From the NCBI RefSeq assembly GCF_041080625.1, contig NZ_CP163518.1, positions 3,348,001 to 3,412,000 on the forward strand: a stretch of 64,000 bases of DNA, read 5' to 3'. Under the pieces are notes generated by a model. It saw nothing but the letters and a program-made list of their open reading frames with translations, ran no database searches and was not told where the DNA came from. Shown piece after piece: positions 50,226 through 58,474 of the stretch. Origin of the DNA: Streptomyces sp. CG1. Its GTDB lineage: Bacteria; Actinomycetota; Actinomycetes; Streptomycetales; Streptomycetaceae. A program made the position numbers and the translations under genes. How positions within the stretch are numbered: position 1 is the first letter of the stretch; each line of letters opens with the position of its first letter.

Positions 50226-50861
50226 ATGCCTGCGGAATCCAAGGTGGAAACCAGTACGTCCCGGCCCTCGCCGGCTCCATCGTCTCCGCTCACCGAGCGT
50301 CAGGAGGCCCGCCGCCGCCGGATCCTGCACGCGAGCGCCCAGCTGGCCAGCCGGGGCGGTTTCGACGCCGTACAGATGCGCGAGGTGGCGGAGTCCTCCC
50401 AGGTGGCCCTGGGCACCCTCTACCGCTACTTCCCCTCCAAGATCCACCTGCTGGTGGCGACGATGCAGGACCAGCTGGAGCACATGCACGGCACCCTGCG
50501 CAAGAAGCCGCCCGCGGGCGAGACGGCGGCCGAGCGGGTCGCCGAGACCCTGATGCGCGCCTTCCGCGCCCTCCAGCGCGAGCCGCACCTGGCCGACGCG
50601 ATGGTCCGCGCGCTGACCTTCGCGGACCGCAGTGTCTCGCCGGAGGTCGACCAGGTCTCCCGCCAGACGACCCTGATCATCCTGGATGCGATGGGCCTGG
50701 AGAACCCCACCCCCGAGCAGCTCTCGGCGGTCCGCGTCATCGAGCACACCTGGCACTCGGCCCTGATCACCTGGCTCTCCGGCCGCGCCTCCATCGCCCA
50801 GGTGAAGATCGACATCGAGACGGTGTGCCGGCTGATCGACCTGACGGAGCCCACCGCATAG
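50226..50861 (+). CDS. kstR: KstR-like TetR-family regulator of sterol/lipid catabolism
   Basis: A protein of 211 residues from the ATG at 50226. The DNA-binding domain at about residues 27-72 (RRRRILHASAQLASRGGFDA, VQMREVAESSQVALGTLYRYF, PSKIHLLVATMQ) is very close to mycobacterial KstR, which has VQMR.VA...VAVGTLYRYFPSK.HLLV. The C-terminal DAMVRALTFADRSVSPEVDQ also matches KstR, including the ADAS..SEVDQV region. KstR represses cholesterol degradation genes and is released by a sterol acyl-CoA. Three perfect KstR-type operators lie within the window, one in front of this gene. Confidence 0.82.
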   Translation: MPAESKVETSTSRPSPAPSSPLTERQEARRRRILHASAQLASRGGFDAVQMREVAESSQVALGTLYRYFPSKIHLLVATMQDQLEHMHGTLRKKPPAGETAAERVAETLMRAFRALQREPHLADAMVRALTFADRSVSPEVDQVSRQTTLIILDAMGLENPTPEQLSAVRVIEHTWHSALITWLSGRASIAQVKIDIETVCRLIDLTEPTA

Positions 50862-50872
50862 CCCGGAGCCGC

Positions 50873-51757
50873 TCAGCACCGGGGCAGGATGGCGCTGGTG
50901 ATCCGACCGGGGACGAAGTCCGGGGCGTCCTGGGCCGATGCGGCCGTACGGTCGGCGCGGAAGCGGGTCGGGGTGCGACCGGTCATCGCCTTGAACGTGC
51001 GGTCGAAGTGCGGCTGGTCGTGGTAGCCCGCCTGGGCCGCCGCATCGGCCCAGGAGGCACCGGATTCCTTCAGCCGCAGGGCCGACTGCAGGCGCAGTAC
51101 CTGCGCCGCGCCCTTCGGGGTCAGCCCGGTCTGCAGCCGGAAGCGGCGCTCGAGGTGGCGGCGGCTCCAGCCGGTGCCGGCCGCGAGCGCCTCCACTCTC
51201 ACCCGGCCCGCCGAGCCCTGCAGCACACTCCAGGCCCAGGCCACCTCGGGGCTGTACGCGGGGCCCGCCCCCAACAGGGCTCGCAGCAACCGGTCGAGCA
51301 GGGCGAAGCGGGTCTCCCAGTCCGGTACGGCGGCCAGGCGCTCGGCCAGCCGGGCCAGGTCGGTGGAGCCGAACGCGGACGGGCACGCCGACAGGTTCGC
51401 CCACTCGGACAGGGGCACGCCGAACACGCGATAGGCGGCCAGCGGGGTCAGCAGCACGGTGACGCCGTGGATCCGACCGGTGTGCTCGCCGATGGCGGCC
51501 GTCGTACGCACCCCGTTGACCAGGGAGACCGCGCTGGCGGAGCGCGCGGGCTCGAACGGGTCCACGACGCGCAGCGGATCGCCGAAGCCCAGCATCACCT
51601 TCACGACCGCGTCCGGGATCATCAGGCGCCGGCGCTCCCCGATCGCTCCGAAGCGGAATCCGCGGTAGCCGAGGACATGCCCGCGCAGATCCGGCGCGGC
51701 CGGGCGGGCGACCAGCTCGTGAACGGAGCAGAGAGCGCTCAAGAGGTGCCTGGACAT
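50873..51757 (-). CDS. AraC-family transcriptional regulator
   Basis: A protein of 294 residues from the ATG at 51757. The longer frame upstream is not supported. The N-terminal ligand domain is of the AraC-binding-like type found in DUF6597-like regulators (LVARPAAPDLRGHVLGYRGF). The C-terminal double helix-turn-helix spans about residues 185-270 (RVEALAAGTGWSRRHLERRF, WADAAAQAGYHDQPHFDRTF). It is convergent with the kstR-like gene at a 12-bp gap. Target genes are not apparent. Confidence 0.9.
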   Translation of the reverse strand: MSRHLLSALCSVHELVARPAAPDLRGHVLGYRGFRFGAIGERRRLMIPDAVVKVMLGFGDPLRVVDPFEPARSASAVSLVNGVRTTAAIGEHTGRIHGVTVLLTPLAAYRVFGVPLSEWANLSACPSAFGSTDLARLAERLAAVPDWETRFALLDRLLRALLGAGPAYSPEVAWAWSVLQGSAGRVRVEALAAGTGWSRRHLERRFRLQTGLTPKGAAQVLRLQSALRLKESGASWADAAAQAGYHDQPHFDRTFKAMTGRTPTRFRADRTAASAQDAPDFVPGRITSAILPRC

Positions 51758-51973
51758 GGACCGATCCCCCGTTCGGCCGACGTGTGACACGGCAGCGATC
51801 GTAGGGCCCGGACCGTGCGGATGCGGGCCGGAACGGCCGAGTTGGCCGATATCCGGCGCTCCGGGCGCGCGGGTCGCATTCGTACAAGAATCCTGCGGGG
51901 CGCCCCTACGAGACTGGCCGCGCCGTCCACAGCCGGACGTGCTCGGCCCTCCACGGAAACGGGGACAACTCGC

Positions 51974-52357
51974 ATGGCCAGACGACTCTTCGCCGCCCTC
52001 GCCGTCGCCGCCGGCCTGGCAGCCACCACCGCGGTCGCGGCCCCGGCCGCCCAGGCCTCGGCACCCTCGGACTGTCCGTCCACCGCGCTCTGCGCCTACT
52101 GGGGAGCGAACTACACCAGCATCTCGGGCCACCCGATGGAGAAGGTCTTCCAGGACAACGACGACCTCACCATGTACCCCAACTTCTACTACTCCCAGGG
52201 TGGTTCGCTGTACAACCACGGCGCGAGCTGCAACGTGACCGTGTACACCGCCAAGTACGGCGGCGGCACCCCCTACAACCTCAACCGCGGCACCGGCTGG
52301 GCCAACATCGGCTCCAACCTGCCGCACATCGAGTCCAACAGGTGGTGTCTGTACTGA
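51974..52357 (+). CDS. Secreted peptidase inhibitor family I36-type protein
   Basis: A protein of 127 residues from the ATG at 51974. The signal peptide is RRLFAALAVAAGLAATTAVA ending AQASA. The mature domain of about 97 residues contains four Cys (SDCPST, ALCAYW, ASCNVT, RWCLY) and the ALCAYWGANYTS pattern of I36 (beta-gamma crystallin-like) inhibitors. In Streptomyces these block metalloproteases. One base separates it from the lipoprotein gene. Confidence 0.85.
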   Translation: MARRLFAALAVAAGLAATTAVAAPAAQASAPSDCPSTALCAYWGANYTSISGHPMEKVFQDNDDLTMYPNFYYSQGGSLYNHGASCNVTVYTAKYGGGTPYNLNRGTGWANIGSNLPHIESNRWCLY

Positions 52358-52358
52358 C

Positions 52359-53285
52359 GTGGCAGGCACCCGCCGTCTGACGAGCGCGGTGCTGCTCCTG
52401 GCACTGGGCGTGGCCGGCTGCACCTCGGCCGGCCGCTCCCGGCCCGAGCCCACCGCTCCCCGCCCGTTCCAGGGCGTCACCTACTACGGCCCCGGCAGCC
52501 GGGCCGCGCTGCACACCGCGGAGGAACACCTCGTCGCGGCCTGTATGCGCGGCAAGGGCTTCACCTACCACCCGCAGCCGCAGCCCACGGGTCCCAACCG
52601 GCTCGACACCAACCCCTATCTCCTGCTGACCGAGACGCAGGCCCGGCGGGACGGCTACGGCGAGACCGAGACGGTCCTGAGTACACCGCGTCCGGCCGCC
52701 GCCACCGGCACCCATGCCTACGAGGAGAACGATCCGCGGTGGAAGGCCGCCCTGCTCGGCACCGACCGGCACCGGGTCTACGTCCGCCTGCCGGGCACAC
52801 TGGAGTTCTTCTACAACACCGACTCCTGCGTCCTGGCCGCCGACACCCGGCTCTACGGCCGCGACTACCAGCGGCTCTACAACACCTTCCAGGTCCTCAC
52901 CGGCCGGGTCGTGGACCAGGTGACCGGTGACGCCCGGTACCGTGCCGCGATGCGGCGCTGGCAGGGCTGTATGCGGGACGCCGGGCAGCGGGCGCACACG
53001 CTCGACGAGCCACCCGCCGCGATCCAGAAGCAGCTTCAGCGGGCCGGGACCGATCCGACCGCCCTGCACGCGGTCGCCGGCCGGGAGCTGAAGCTGGCCA
53101 GGACCGACGCCGGGTGCCAGCGCCGGGCGGGTCTGTTCGACGTGGTGGCCCACGCCCAGCGCGACGCGGAGCGAGCGGTGCTGCGCGCGGCGGGAGCGGG
53201 GGCGGACGCGGACCTGGCGCGGCTGCTCGAGGCACGGCAGCGGGCCATCGCCCGCGCCACCGGCTCCGCCACCCCTCCCGCGTGA
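52359..53285 (+). CDS. Lipoprotein of unknown function
   Basis: A protein of 308 residues from the GTG at 52359, one base after the inhibitor stop. The signal RRLTSAVLLLALGVAGCTSA has a lipobox Cys near residue 21. The mature protein has CMRGKGFTYHPQPQP and WQGCMRDAGQRAHTLDEPPA segments, a pattern I recall from many Streptomyces lipoproteins with paired Cys-Met motifs. The role is unknown. It is co-transcribed with the I36 gene and probably faces the same extracytoplasmic space. Confidence 0.85.
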   Translation: MAGTRRLTSAVLLLALGVAGCTSAGRSRPEPTAPRPFQGVTYYGPGSRAALHTAEEHLVAACMRGKGFTYHPQPQPTGPNRLDTNPYLLLTETQARRDGYGETETVLSTPRPAAATGTHAYEENDPRWKAALLGTDRHRVYVRLPGTLEFFYNTDSCVLAADTRLYGRDYQRLYNTFQVLTGRVVDQVTGDARYRAAMRRWQGCMRDAGQRAHTLDEPPAAIQKQLQRAGTDPTALHAVAGRELKLARTDAGCQRRAGLFDVVAHAQRDAERAVLRAAGAGADADLARLLEARQRAIARATGSATPPA

Positions 53286-53316
53286 ACCCCACCCGCTCCT
53301 CCGGCACGGACACCGG

Positions 53317-53550
53317 CTACTCCTCGGGAGGAAACACCGCCTCTCCGCTCTCCAGCAGCGTGATCACGATCGCCTCCACCGGGCAGCTCTCGGCCGCTTC
53401 CAGGACGGGCTCGGCGGCGTCGGTGTCCGGGACCGACGGGTGGGACTGGCGGGCGGAGTCGAGGCGGAAGTGGTCCGGGGCGTGATGGACGCACTGGGCC
53501 GAGCCGATGCACACCGACCGGTCGACCTCGACGTGCCAGCGGTCGCCCAT
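53317..53550 (-). CDS. 3Fe-4S-type ferredoxin
   Basis: A protein of 77 residues from the ATG at 53550. The first cluster motif is VCIGSAQCVHHAPDHF and the second ESCPVEAI. The middle Cys of a full 4Fe-4S set is replaced, as in P450-type 3Fe-4S ferredoxins. It is three bases after the aldehyde dehydrogenase stop on the same strand. No P450 is in the window, so its electron acceptor lies elsewhere. Confidence 0.92.
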   Translation of the reverse strand: MGDRWHVEVDRSVCIGSAQCVHHAPDHFRLDSARQSHPSVPDTDAAEPVLEAAESCPVEAIVITLLESGEAVFPPEE

Positions 53551-53553
53551 GGC

Positions 53554-55005
53554 CTACGCCCCCGCCGGCAGGTGGATCATCTTGTGCTCGAGATACTCGC
53601 CGTACCCCTCCGGACCGAACTCCCGCCCCAGGCCGGAGTTCTTGTAGCCGCCGAACGGGCCGAGCATGTCCAGGCTGAAGGTGTTGACCGAGTAGGTGCC
53701 GGTGCGGACCTGCCGGGCGATCTCGATGCCGTGCTCGACGTCGGCCGTCCACACGCTGCCGGACAGGCCGTAGTCGGAGTCATTGGCGATCTTCACCGCC
53801 TCGGTCTCGTCGCCGTACGGGAGCAGGCAGATGACCGGACCGAAGATCTCCTCACGGGCGATGCGCATGGCGTTGCCGACGTCGCCGAAGAGGGTCGGTT
53901 CGACGTACCAGCCCTGTTCCAGGCCCGCCGGCCGGCCGCCGCCGGTGAGGATCTTGGCGCCCTCCTCCTGGCCGATCCGGATGTAGTCGAGGTTGCGCTG
54001 CTGCTGGCGGCGGGCGACCAGCGGCCCGACCTGGGTCGACGGGTCCAGCGGGTCGCCGACCTTCAGCGCGCTCGCGGCCGCCGCGAAGGCGTCGGCGAAC
54101 TCGTCGTAGCGGACGCGCGGGACGAGGATGCGGGTCTGGGCCACACACGCCTGCCCGTTGTTCATCCAGGCCGCCGGGACGATGCCGGCCACCGCCGTCT
54201 GCACATCCGCGTCCGGCAGCACCACCGCCGCCGACTTGCCGCCCAGTTCCAGGGTCACACGCGTCAGATTGCGGGCCGCCACCTCCATCACGCGCTTGCC
54301 GGCCGCGACCGAACCGGTGAAGGAGACCTTGTCGATGCCGGGGCGCCCGACCAGGTACTCGCTGACCTCACGATCGGCGGGGAGGATGGAGAGCACGCCC
54401 TCCGGGAGGCCCGCGTCCCGCGCGATCTCCGCCAGCAGATACGCGTCCAGGGGGGACTCCGGGGACGGCTTCAGTACGACCGTGCAGCCGGCCAGCAGCG
54501 CGGGAGCGAGCTTGGCGGCGGCGACGAACTGCGGGACGTTCCAGGGGACCACGGCCGCGACCACCCCGACCGGCTCCCGTCGGACGAGGATCGGACCGAG
54601 GACACCGTCCCGGCGCTCCTCGTACGTGTAGTCCCGCGCGACCCTGATCGCCGCGTCCCACACCATCATCGCGCCGAGCGCCTGGGCGAGGACGCTCCAG
54701 GAGTACGGCGAGCCGTTCTGCGAGGAGATCACCCGGGCGATCTCCTCGTGCCGCGCGGCGATGCCGTCCTTGATCCGGGTGACGACCTCGATCCGCTCCT
54801 CGAGGGTGGCCCGCGGCCACGGCCCCTCGTCGAAGGCCCGGCGCGCGACGGCCACGGCCCGGTCCACGTCCTGCCGACAGGCGTGCGGCACCCGGCCGAT
54901 GACCTCTTCGGTGTGCGGGGAGATCACCTCGATGACGTCCTTGCCCAGGGGTTCGGTCAACTCCCCGCCGATGAACAGCTGTCCGTGTTCCACGAGCCCG
55001 GTCAT
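53554..55005 (-). CDS. Aldehyde dehydrogenase
   Basis: A protein of 483 residues from the ATG at 55005 (GGGAGG upstream). A longer start at 55032 is not favoured. The cofactor motif VPWNVPQFVAAAKLAPALLA, VSFTGSVAAGKRV, the general-base Glu in LELGGKSAAVV and the catalytic Cys in NNGQACVAQTRI are all present. It oxidises an aldehyde to the acid with NAD(P). Operon with the ferredoxin suggests a P450-based oxidation pathway, as in terminal oxidation of sterol or alkyl chains. Confidence 0.93.
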   Translation of the reverse strand: MTGLVEHGQLFIGGELTEPLGKDVIEVISPHTEEVIGRVPHACRQDVDRAVAVARRAFDEGPWPRATLEERIEVVTRIKDGIAARHEEIARVISSQNGSPYSWSVLAQALGAMMVWDAAIRVARDYTYEERRDGVLGPILVRREPVGVVAAVVPWNVPQFVAAAKLAPALLAGCTVVLKPSPESPLDAYLLAEIARDAGLPEGVLSILPADREVSEYLVGRPGIDKVSFTGSVAAGKRVMEVAARNLTRVTLELGGKSAAVVLPDADVQTAVAGIVPAAWMNNGQACVAQTRILVPRVRYDEFADAFAAAASALKVGDPLDPSTQVGPLVARRQQQRNLDYIRIGQEEGAKILTGGGRPAGLEQGWYVEPTLFGDVGNAMRIAREEIFGPVICLLPYGDETEAVKIANDSDYGLSGSVWTADVEHGIEIARQVRTGTYSVNTFSLDMLGPFGGYKNSGLGREFGPEGYGEYLEHKMIHLPAGA

Positions 55006-55050
55006 GGCCGTCCGCCTCCCACCGCACCGCAAGTGTTTCTGACGCTGTTT

Positions 55051-55072
55051 CAGAAACTGATATCAGTTCTAG
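55051..55072. promoter_or_regulatory. Palindromic operator candidate between ALDH and MBL genes
   Basis: AACTGATATCAGTT at 55055-55068 is a perfect 14-bp palindrome inside the longer imperfect dyad AGAAACTGATATCAGTTCTA. It lies between divergent genes. It contains AGAAC/GTT half-sites as KstR does, but with an 8-base spacer, so another TetR protein is more likely. Confidence 0.6.
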
Positions 55073-55121
55073 TTATAGTGGGCAATGGCCGTGGGCCGGC
55101 GGGTGGAGGGGTGGAGGGGCG

Positions 55122-56147
55122 ATGGTGACGACGTTCGACCATGGCGGGGGCGTACGGTCCGTGGCGGTCCCCATACCGGACAACCCCCTCGGCCACACGC
55201 TGGTGTATGTCGTGGACACCGATCGCGGCCCGGTGCTGGTCGACACCGGGTGGGACGATCCCGCGTCCTGGGACACGCTCGTGGCGGGGCTGACGGCCTG
55301 CGGTACGGCGGTGCCGGAGGTGTACGGCGTCGTCATCACGCACCACCACCCCGACCACCACGGCCTGTCGGCCAGGGTGCGCGAGGCCTCCGGCGCCTGG
55401 GTGGCGATGCACGCGGCCGACGCGGCGATCGTGCGCCGGACGCGTGGGACCCGGCCCGAGCGGTGGTTCACGTACATGGCGGCCAAGCTCACGGCCGCCG
55501 GAGCCCCCGAGGAGCACGTGGCGCCGCTGCGCACCGCCCGCGGCCGGCGGCTGCCCGGTCTCTCCCCCGCCCTCCCCGACCGGGAGATCGTCCCCGGCGA
55601 ACTCCTCGACCTGCCCGGCCGCCGGCTGCGCGCGATCTGGACCCCGGGCCACACCCCCGGCCATGTCTGCCTGCACCTGGAGGAAGAGCACCCGGCCCAA
55701 CTCCCGGGCCATGGACGCCTGTTCAGCGGGGACCATCTGCTGCCCCGGATCACCCCGCACATCGGTCTGTACGAGGACCCCGGCGACGCGACCGTGACCG
55801 ACCCCCTCGGCGACTACCTCGACTCCCTGGAGCGGATCGGCCGGCTGGCCCCCGCCGAAGTGCTCCCCGCGCACCAGCACACCTTCACCGACGCACCCGG
55901 CCGGGTACGGGAACTGCTCGACCACCACGAGGAGCGGCTGGCCGGGCTGCTCGCCCTGCTCGCCGAGCCGCTCACGCCCTGGCAGCTCGCCGAGCGCATG
56001 GAGTGGAACCGCCCCTGGACCGAGATCCGCTACGGCTCCCGGAACATCGCCGTCTCGGAGGCCGAGTCACATCTGCGCCGCCTGGTGAAGCAGGGCCGGG
56101 CGGAACCGGTGGCAGGGAGCGAGCCGGTGACGTACGTGGCGGTGTAA
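55122..56147 (+). CDS. Metallo-beta-lactamase-fold hydrolase with C-terminal winged helix
   Basis: A protein of 341 residues from the ATG at 55122, with GGAGGGG upstream. The zinc motif is THHHPDHHG near residues 76-84, with a further His in TPGHTPGHVCLH and Asp/His in SGDHLLPRITPHIG. Residues 275-341 form a winged-helix-like C-terminal domain (LTPWQLAERMEWNRPWTEI). This matches the group containing LACTB2-like hydrolases. Divergence from the ALDH/ferredoxin operon with a shared palindrome suggests thioester or ester hydrolysis in the same pathway. Confidence 0.9.
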   Translation: MVTTFDHGGGVRSVAVPIPDNPLGHTLVYVVDTDRGPVLVDTGWDDPASWDTLVAGLTACGTAVPEVYGVVITHHHPDHHGLSARVREASGAWVAMHAADAAIVRRTRGTRPERWFTYMAAKLTAAGAPEEHVAPLRTARGRRLPGLSPALPDREIVPGELLDLPGRRLRAIWTPGHTPGHVCLHLEEEHPAQLPGHGRLFSGDHLLPRITPHIGLYEDPGDATVTDPLGDYLDSLERIGRLAPAEVLPAHQHTFTDAPGRVRELLDHHEERLAGLLALLAEPLTPWQLAERMEWNRPWTEIRYGSRNIAVSEAESHLRRLVKQGRAEPVAGSEPVTYVAV

Positions 56148-56290
56148 TGGCGTACGTGGCGGCCGGCCTCGGTCATCTGCCGACTCGGATGTACCGGGCG
56201 GTGGAGGGGGAAGGCGCGACGGAGTGTGATCGGGCGCTGGATGGTGCATAGCGGTTTCGCCGCGGGGGTGCGGTCCGTTTCGGGCTGACG

Positions 56291-56309
56291 GTGCGTCGGG
56301 GCTGGTCGC
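56291..56309. repeat. Dispersed repeat fragment
   Basis: GTGCGTCGGGGCTGGTCGC is the same family as GTGCGTTGTGGCTGGTCGC at 46550. Both are followed by TCCCCC. It lies between the MBL gene and the riboswitch. Confidence 0.55.
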
Positions 56310-56371
56310 TCCCCCGGCGGCACTGCCCCGACGTGAGTATCAAGCACAGCTGCTCCTCAGGGCTCTCAAGG

Positions 56372-56500
56372 CTGCCGGTAAAGTGGCGGGGTCGTCATCA
56401 CACCCGTACGGGGGAAAGCCGGTGCAATTCCGGCGCCGGCCCTCCCCCATCCGTCAACCGCCACATGGCGGTGAGCCGGACTGCCCCGGGCGGGACGTTG
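56372..56500 (+). promoter_or_regulatory. Cobalamin (adenosylcobalamin-type) riboswitch
   Basis: The core GGGGGAAAGCCGGTGCAATT followed by CCGGCGCCGGCCC is the hallmark P3/P4 region of cobalamin riboswitches (GGGAA...CGGTGnAAnTCCG). GGTGAGCCGGACTGCC at 56470-56485 corresponds to the B12 box. The segment between 56500 and the start at 56619 contains a GGCGGTCCGCC hairpin and could be the expression platform. Binding of B12 is expected to switch off the downstream transport operon. Confidence 0.9.
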
Positions 56501-56618
56501 ACCGGCTCGTGTGCGTCGGCGGTCCGCCGTGCACGGCACCGTCGAGGTTTACGGAGCCGAACGCCCGGAGTGTCTTCCGTGCGCTGCCGGTTCCCCGCAG
56601 GAGAGGCAGTCGCCGACC

Positions 56619-57836
56619 ATGAACGTCCGCCGCAGCGCCGCGGTTCTCGCCGCCGTAGGCGTGCTGGCCGCCGCCGCACCCGCCACGGCCGCCGGCCCGT
56701 CCCCGTCTCCGAAGGCCGCGCTCCCGCCGGGGCTGTACGGCAAGGCCGACCCGGCCTTCGACGGAGTGTGGCGGCAGTCGCTCACGCTCATCGCCCAGCG
56801 GACCCTCGGCTTCCGGCCGGCCGCGCAGGCCGTGGACTGGCTCGCCGGCCAGCAGTGCGCGAGCGGCGCCTTCGCTCCCTTCCGCGCCGACCCCGCCAAG
56901 GCCTGCGACGGCAAGGTCGCGGTGGACACCAACAACACCGCCGCCGCGGTCCAGGCCCTCAAGGCCGTCGGCGGGCACGACAACGCCGTCGGCAAAGCGG
57001 TGACCTGGCTGAAGTCGGTGCAGAACAAGGACGGTGGCTGGGGCTACTCGCCGGGCGGGGCCAGCGACACCAACTCCACCTCCGTGGTCGTGGGCGCGCT
57101 GGCCACGGCCGGCGCCGACCCGGCGTCCGTGCGCACATCCGGCAAGTCCCCGTACGACCTCCTCGCCGTCATGTCCCTCCCCTGCGACCAGGACGGCGGG
57201 GGCGCCCTCGCCTTCCAGCCGGACAAGAAGGGCAAGCCGGCCGCCAACGCGGACGCCACGGCGGCCGGGGTGCTCGGCGCGCTCGGCAAGGGGTTCGTCG
57301 CCGAGGCCGGGAAGGCGCCCGCGCAGCAGGCGTGTGCCAAGGCCGGTCATCCCACTCCGGCGCAGCTGGCCGACAACGCCGGGGCGTATCTGGCGGAGGC
57401 CGTCGCCAAGACCGGGCACCTGCAGTCCGCACTGCCCGGCGCCACGGACCAGCCGGACTACGGCAACACGGTGGACACGGTCGTCGCACTCGCCGCGGAC
57501 GGCCGGACCGAGCAGGCGAAGAAGGCGTACGACTGGCTGGAGAAGAACGCCGGGACATGGGCGGCGCAGAGCGGCCCCGCGGCCTACGCGCAGCTGATCC
57601 TCGCCGCCCACGCCATCGGCGCGCAGCCGGGTGACTTCGGCGGCACCAGCCTGGTCCGGTCCCTCAACGAGCTGGGCCCGGCCCCGCACATGGACTCCGC
57701 CGCGCACGAGACCAAGCAGGCCGAGAAGTCCGACGGCACCTCGAACTCCGGCGTCTGGTGGTTCGTCGGCGTCTGCCTCGTCGCGGGCATCGGCGTCGGC
57801 TTCCTGCTCAGCGGCCGGAAGAAGCGTCAGCCGTGA
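56619..57836 (+). CDS. Secreted membrane-anchored prenyltransferase/squalene-cyclase-fold protein
   Basis: A protein of 405 residues from the ATG at 56619. It has a signal peptide (RRSAAVLAAVGVLAAAAPAT) and about six helical repeats with WLAGQQCASGAFAPF, TNNTAAAVQALKAVG, WLKSVQNKDGGWGYSPGG and DTNSTSVVVGALATAG. At the C-terminus it has one membrane helix (VWWFVGVCLVAGIGVGFLL) and a basic tail. This alpha/alpha-barrel fold is that of the N-terminal domain of mammalian intrinsic factor and transcobalamin. Catalytic Asp-box residues of cyclases are not seen. First gene behind a cobalamin riboswitch and coupled to ECF transporter genes, it is a good candidate for a B12-binding surface protein. 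Confidence 0.88.
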   Translation: MNVRRSAAVLAAVGVLAAAAPATAAGPSPSPKAALPPGLYGKADPAFDGVWRQSLTLIAQRTLGFRPAAQAVDWLAGQQCASGAFAPFRADPAKACDGKVAVDTNNTAAAVQALKAVGGHDNAVGKAVTWLKSVQNKDGGWGYSPGGASDTNSTSVVVGALATAGADPASVRTSGKSPYDLLAVMSLPCDQDGGGALAFQPDKKGKPAANADATAAGVLGALGKGFVAEAGKAPAQQACAKAGHPTPAQLADNAGAYLAEAVAKTGHLQSALPGATDQPDYGNTVDTVVALAADGRTEQAKKAYDWLEKNAGTWAAQSGPAAYAQLILAAHAIGAQPGDFGGTSLVRSLNELGPAPHMDSAAHETKQAEKSDGTSNSGVWWFVGVCLVAGIGVGFLLSGRKKRQP

Positions 57837-58474
57837 CCGCCGTCCGCCGCGCCGCGAGTGTCCTGTGCGCCGCGCTCGTCCTGCTGGCCGGGGCGGGGGC
57901 CGGGCCGGCGCAGGCCACCGGCTACCGGTACTGGTCCTTCTGGGAGCGGACCGGCGGGCAGTGGACGTACGCCACGCAGGGCCCGTCGAGCGCCCGCCCT
58001 GACGACGGCGCCGTGGAGGGTTTCCGCTTCGCGGTGAGCGCGGACTCGGCGGACGCGAGCCGGCCGCGCGGGACGGCGGACTTCGGCACGGTCTGCTCGT
58101 CCACACCGGCCAGGTCCGGCAGGAAACGGGTGGCTCTGGTCCTCGACTTCGGCACACCGGCGGACGCTCCGTCCGGCGAGACCCCGCCGGCACGGCGTAC
58201 GGCCTGCGCCCGCGTGTCCGACGACGCGACGACGGCCGAGGCACTGGCCGCCGTGGCCAAGCCCCTGCGCTACGACACCAACGCCCTGTTGTGCGCGATC
58301 TCCGGGTATCCGCAGAAGGGGTGCGGGGAGCAGGTGGCCTCCGGCCGGAAGAGCGGCTCGGACAGCGGGTCCAGCGGGCCCTCACTGGGTCTGCCGATCG
58401 GTGCGGGTGTCGTAGCCCTCCTGGCAGGTGCAGCGGTGTGGCAGTCCCGGCGGCGACGCAATGCGTCCGGGTAA
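57833..58474 (+). CDS. Surface-anchored companion protein (SCO2322-like)
   Basis: A protein of 213 residues from a GTG at 57833 that forms a GTGA overlap with the preceding stop. The signal peptide is RRAASVLCAALVLLAGAGAG. The mature part starts YRYWSFWERTGGQWTYATQG and includes VEGFRFAVS, two or more Cys, a Gly/Ser linker and a C-terminal helix (LPIGAGVVALLAGAAVW). It resembles a family I recall being named after SCO2322. It probably displays a small beta domain on the cell surface beside the barrel protein. Direct function is unproven. Confidence 0.82.
   Translation: MTAVRRAASVLCAALVLLAGAGAGPAQATGYRYWSFWERTGGQWTYATQGPSSARPDDGAVEGFRFAVSADSADASRPRGTADFGTVCSSTPARSGRKRVALVLDFGTPADAPSGETPPARRTACARVSDDATTAEALAAVAKPLRYDTNALLCAISGYPQKGCGEQVASGRKSGSDSGSSGPSLGLPIGAGVVALLAGAAVWQSRRRRNASG

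Noticed and set aside
51758..51973. Extension of the AraC gene frame to 52480
   Set aside because: The added residues have no domain and overlap the I36 inhibitor gene, which has a clear signal peptide and Cys pattern.
55051..55072. A fourth KstR operator
   Set aside because: The half-sites are similar, but the central spacer is eight bases instead of two, so it does not fit the KstR pattern.
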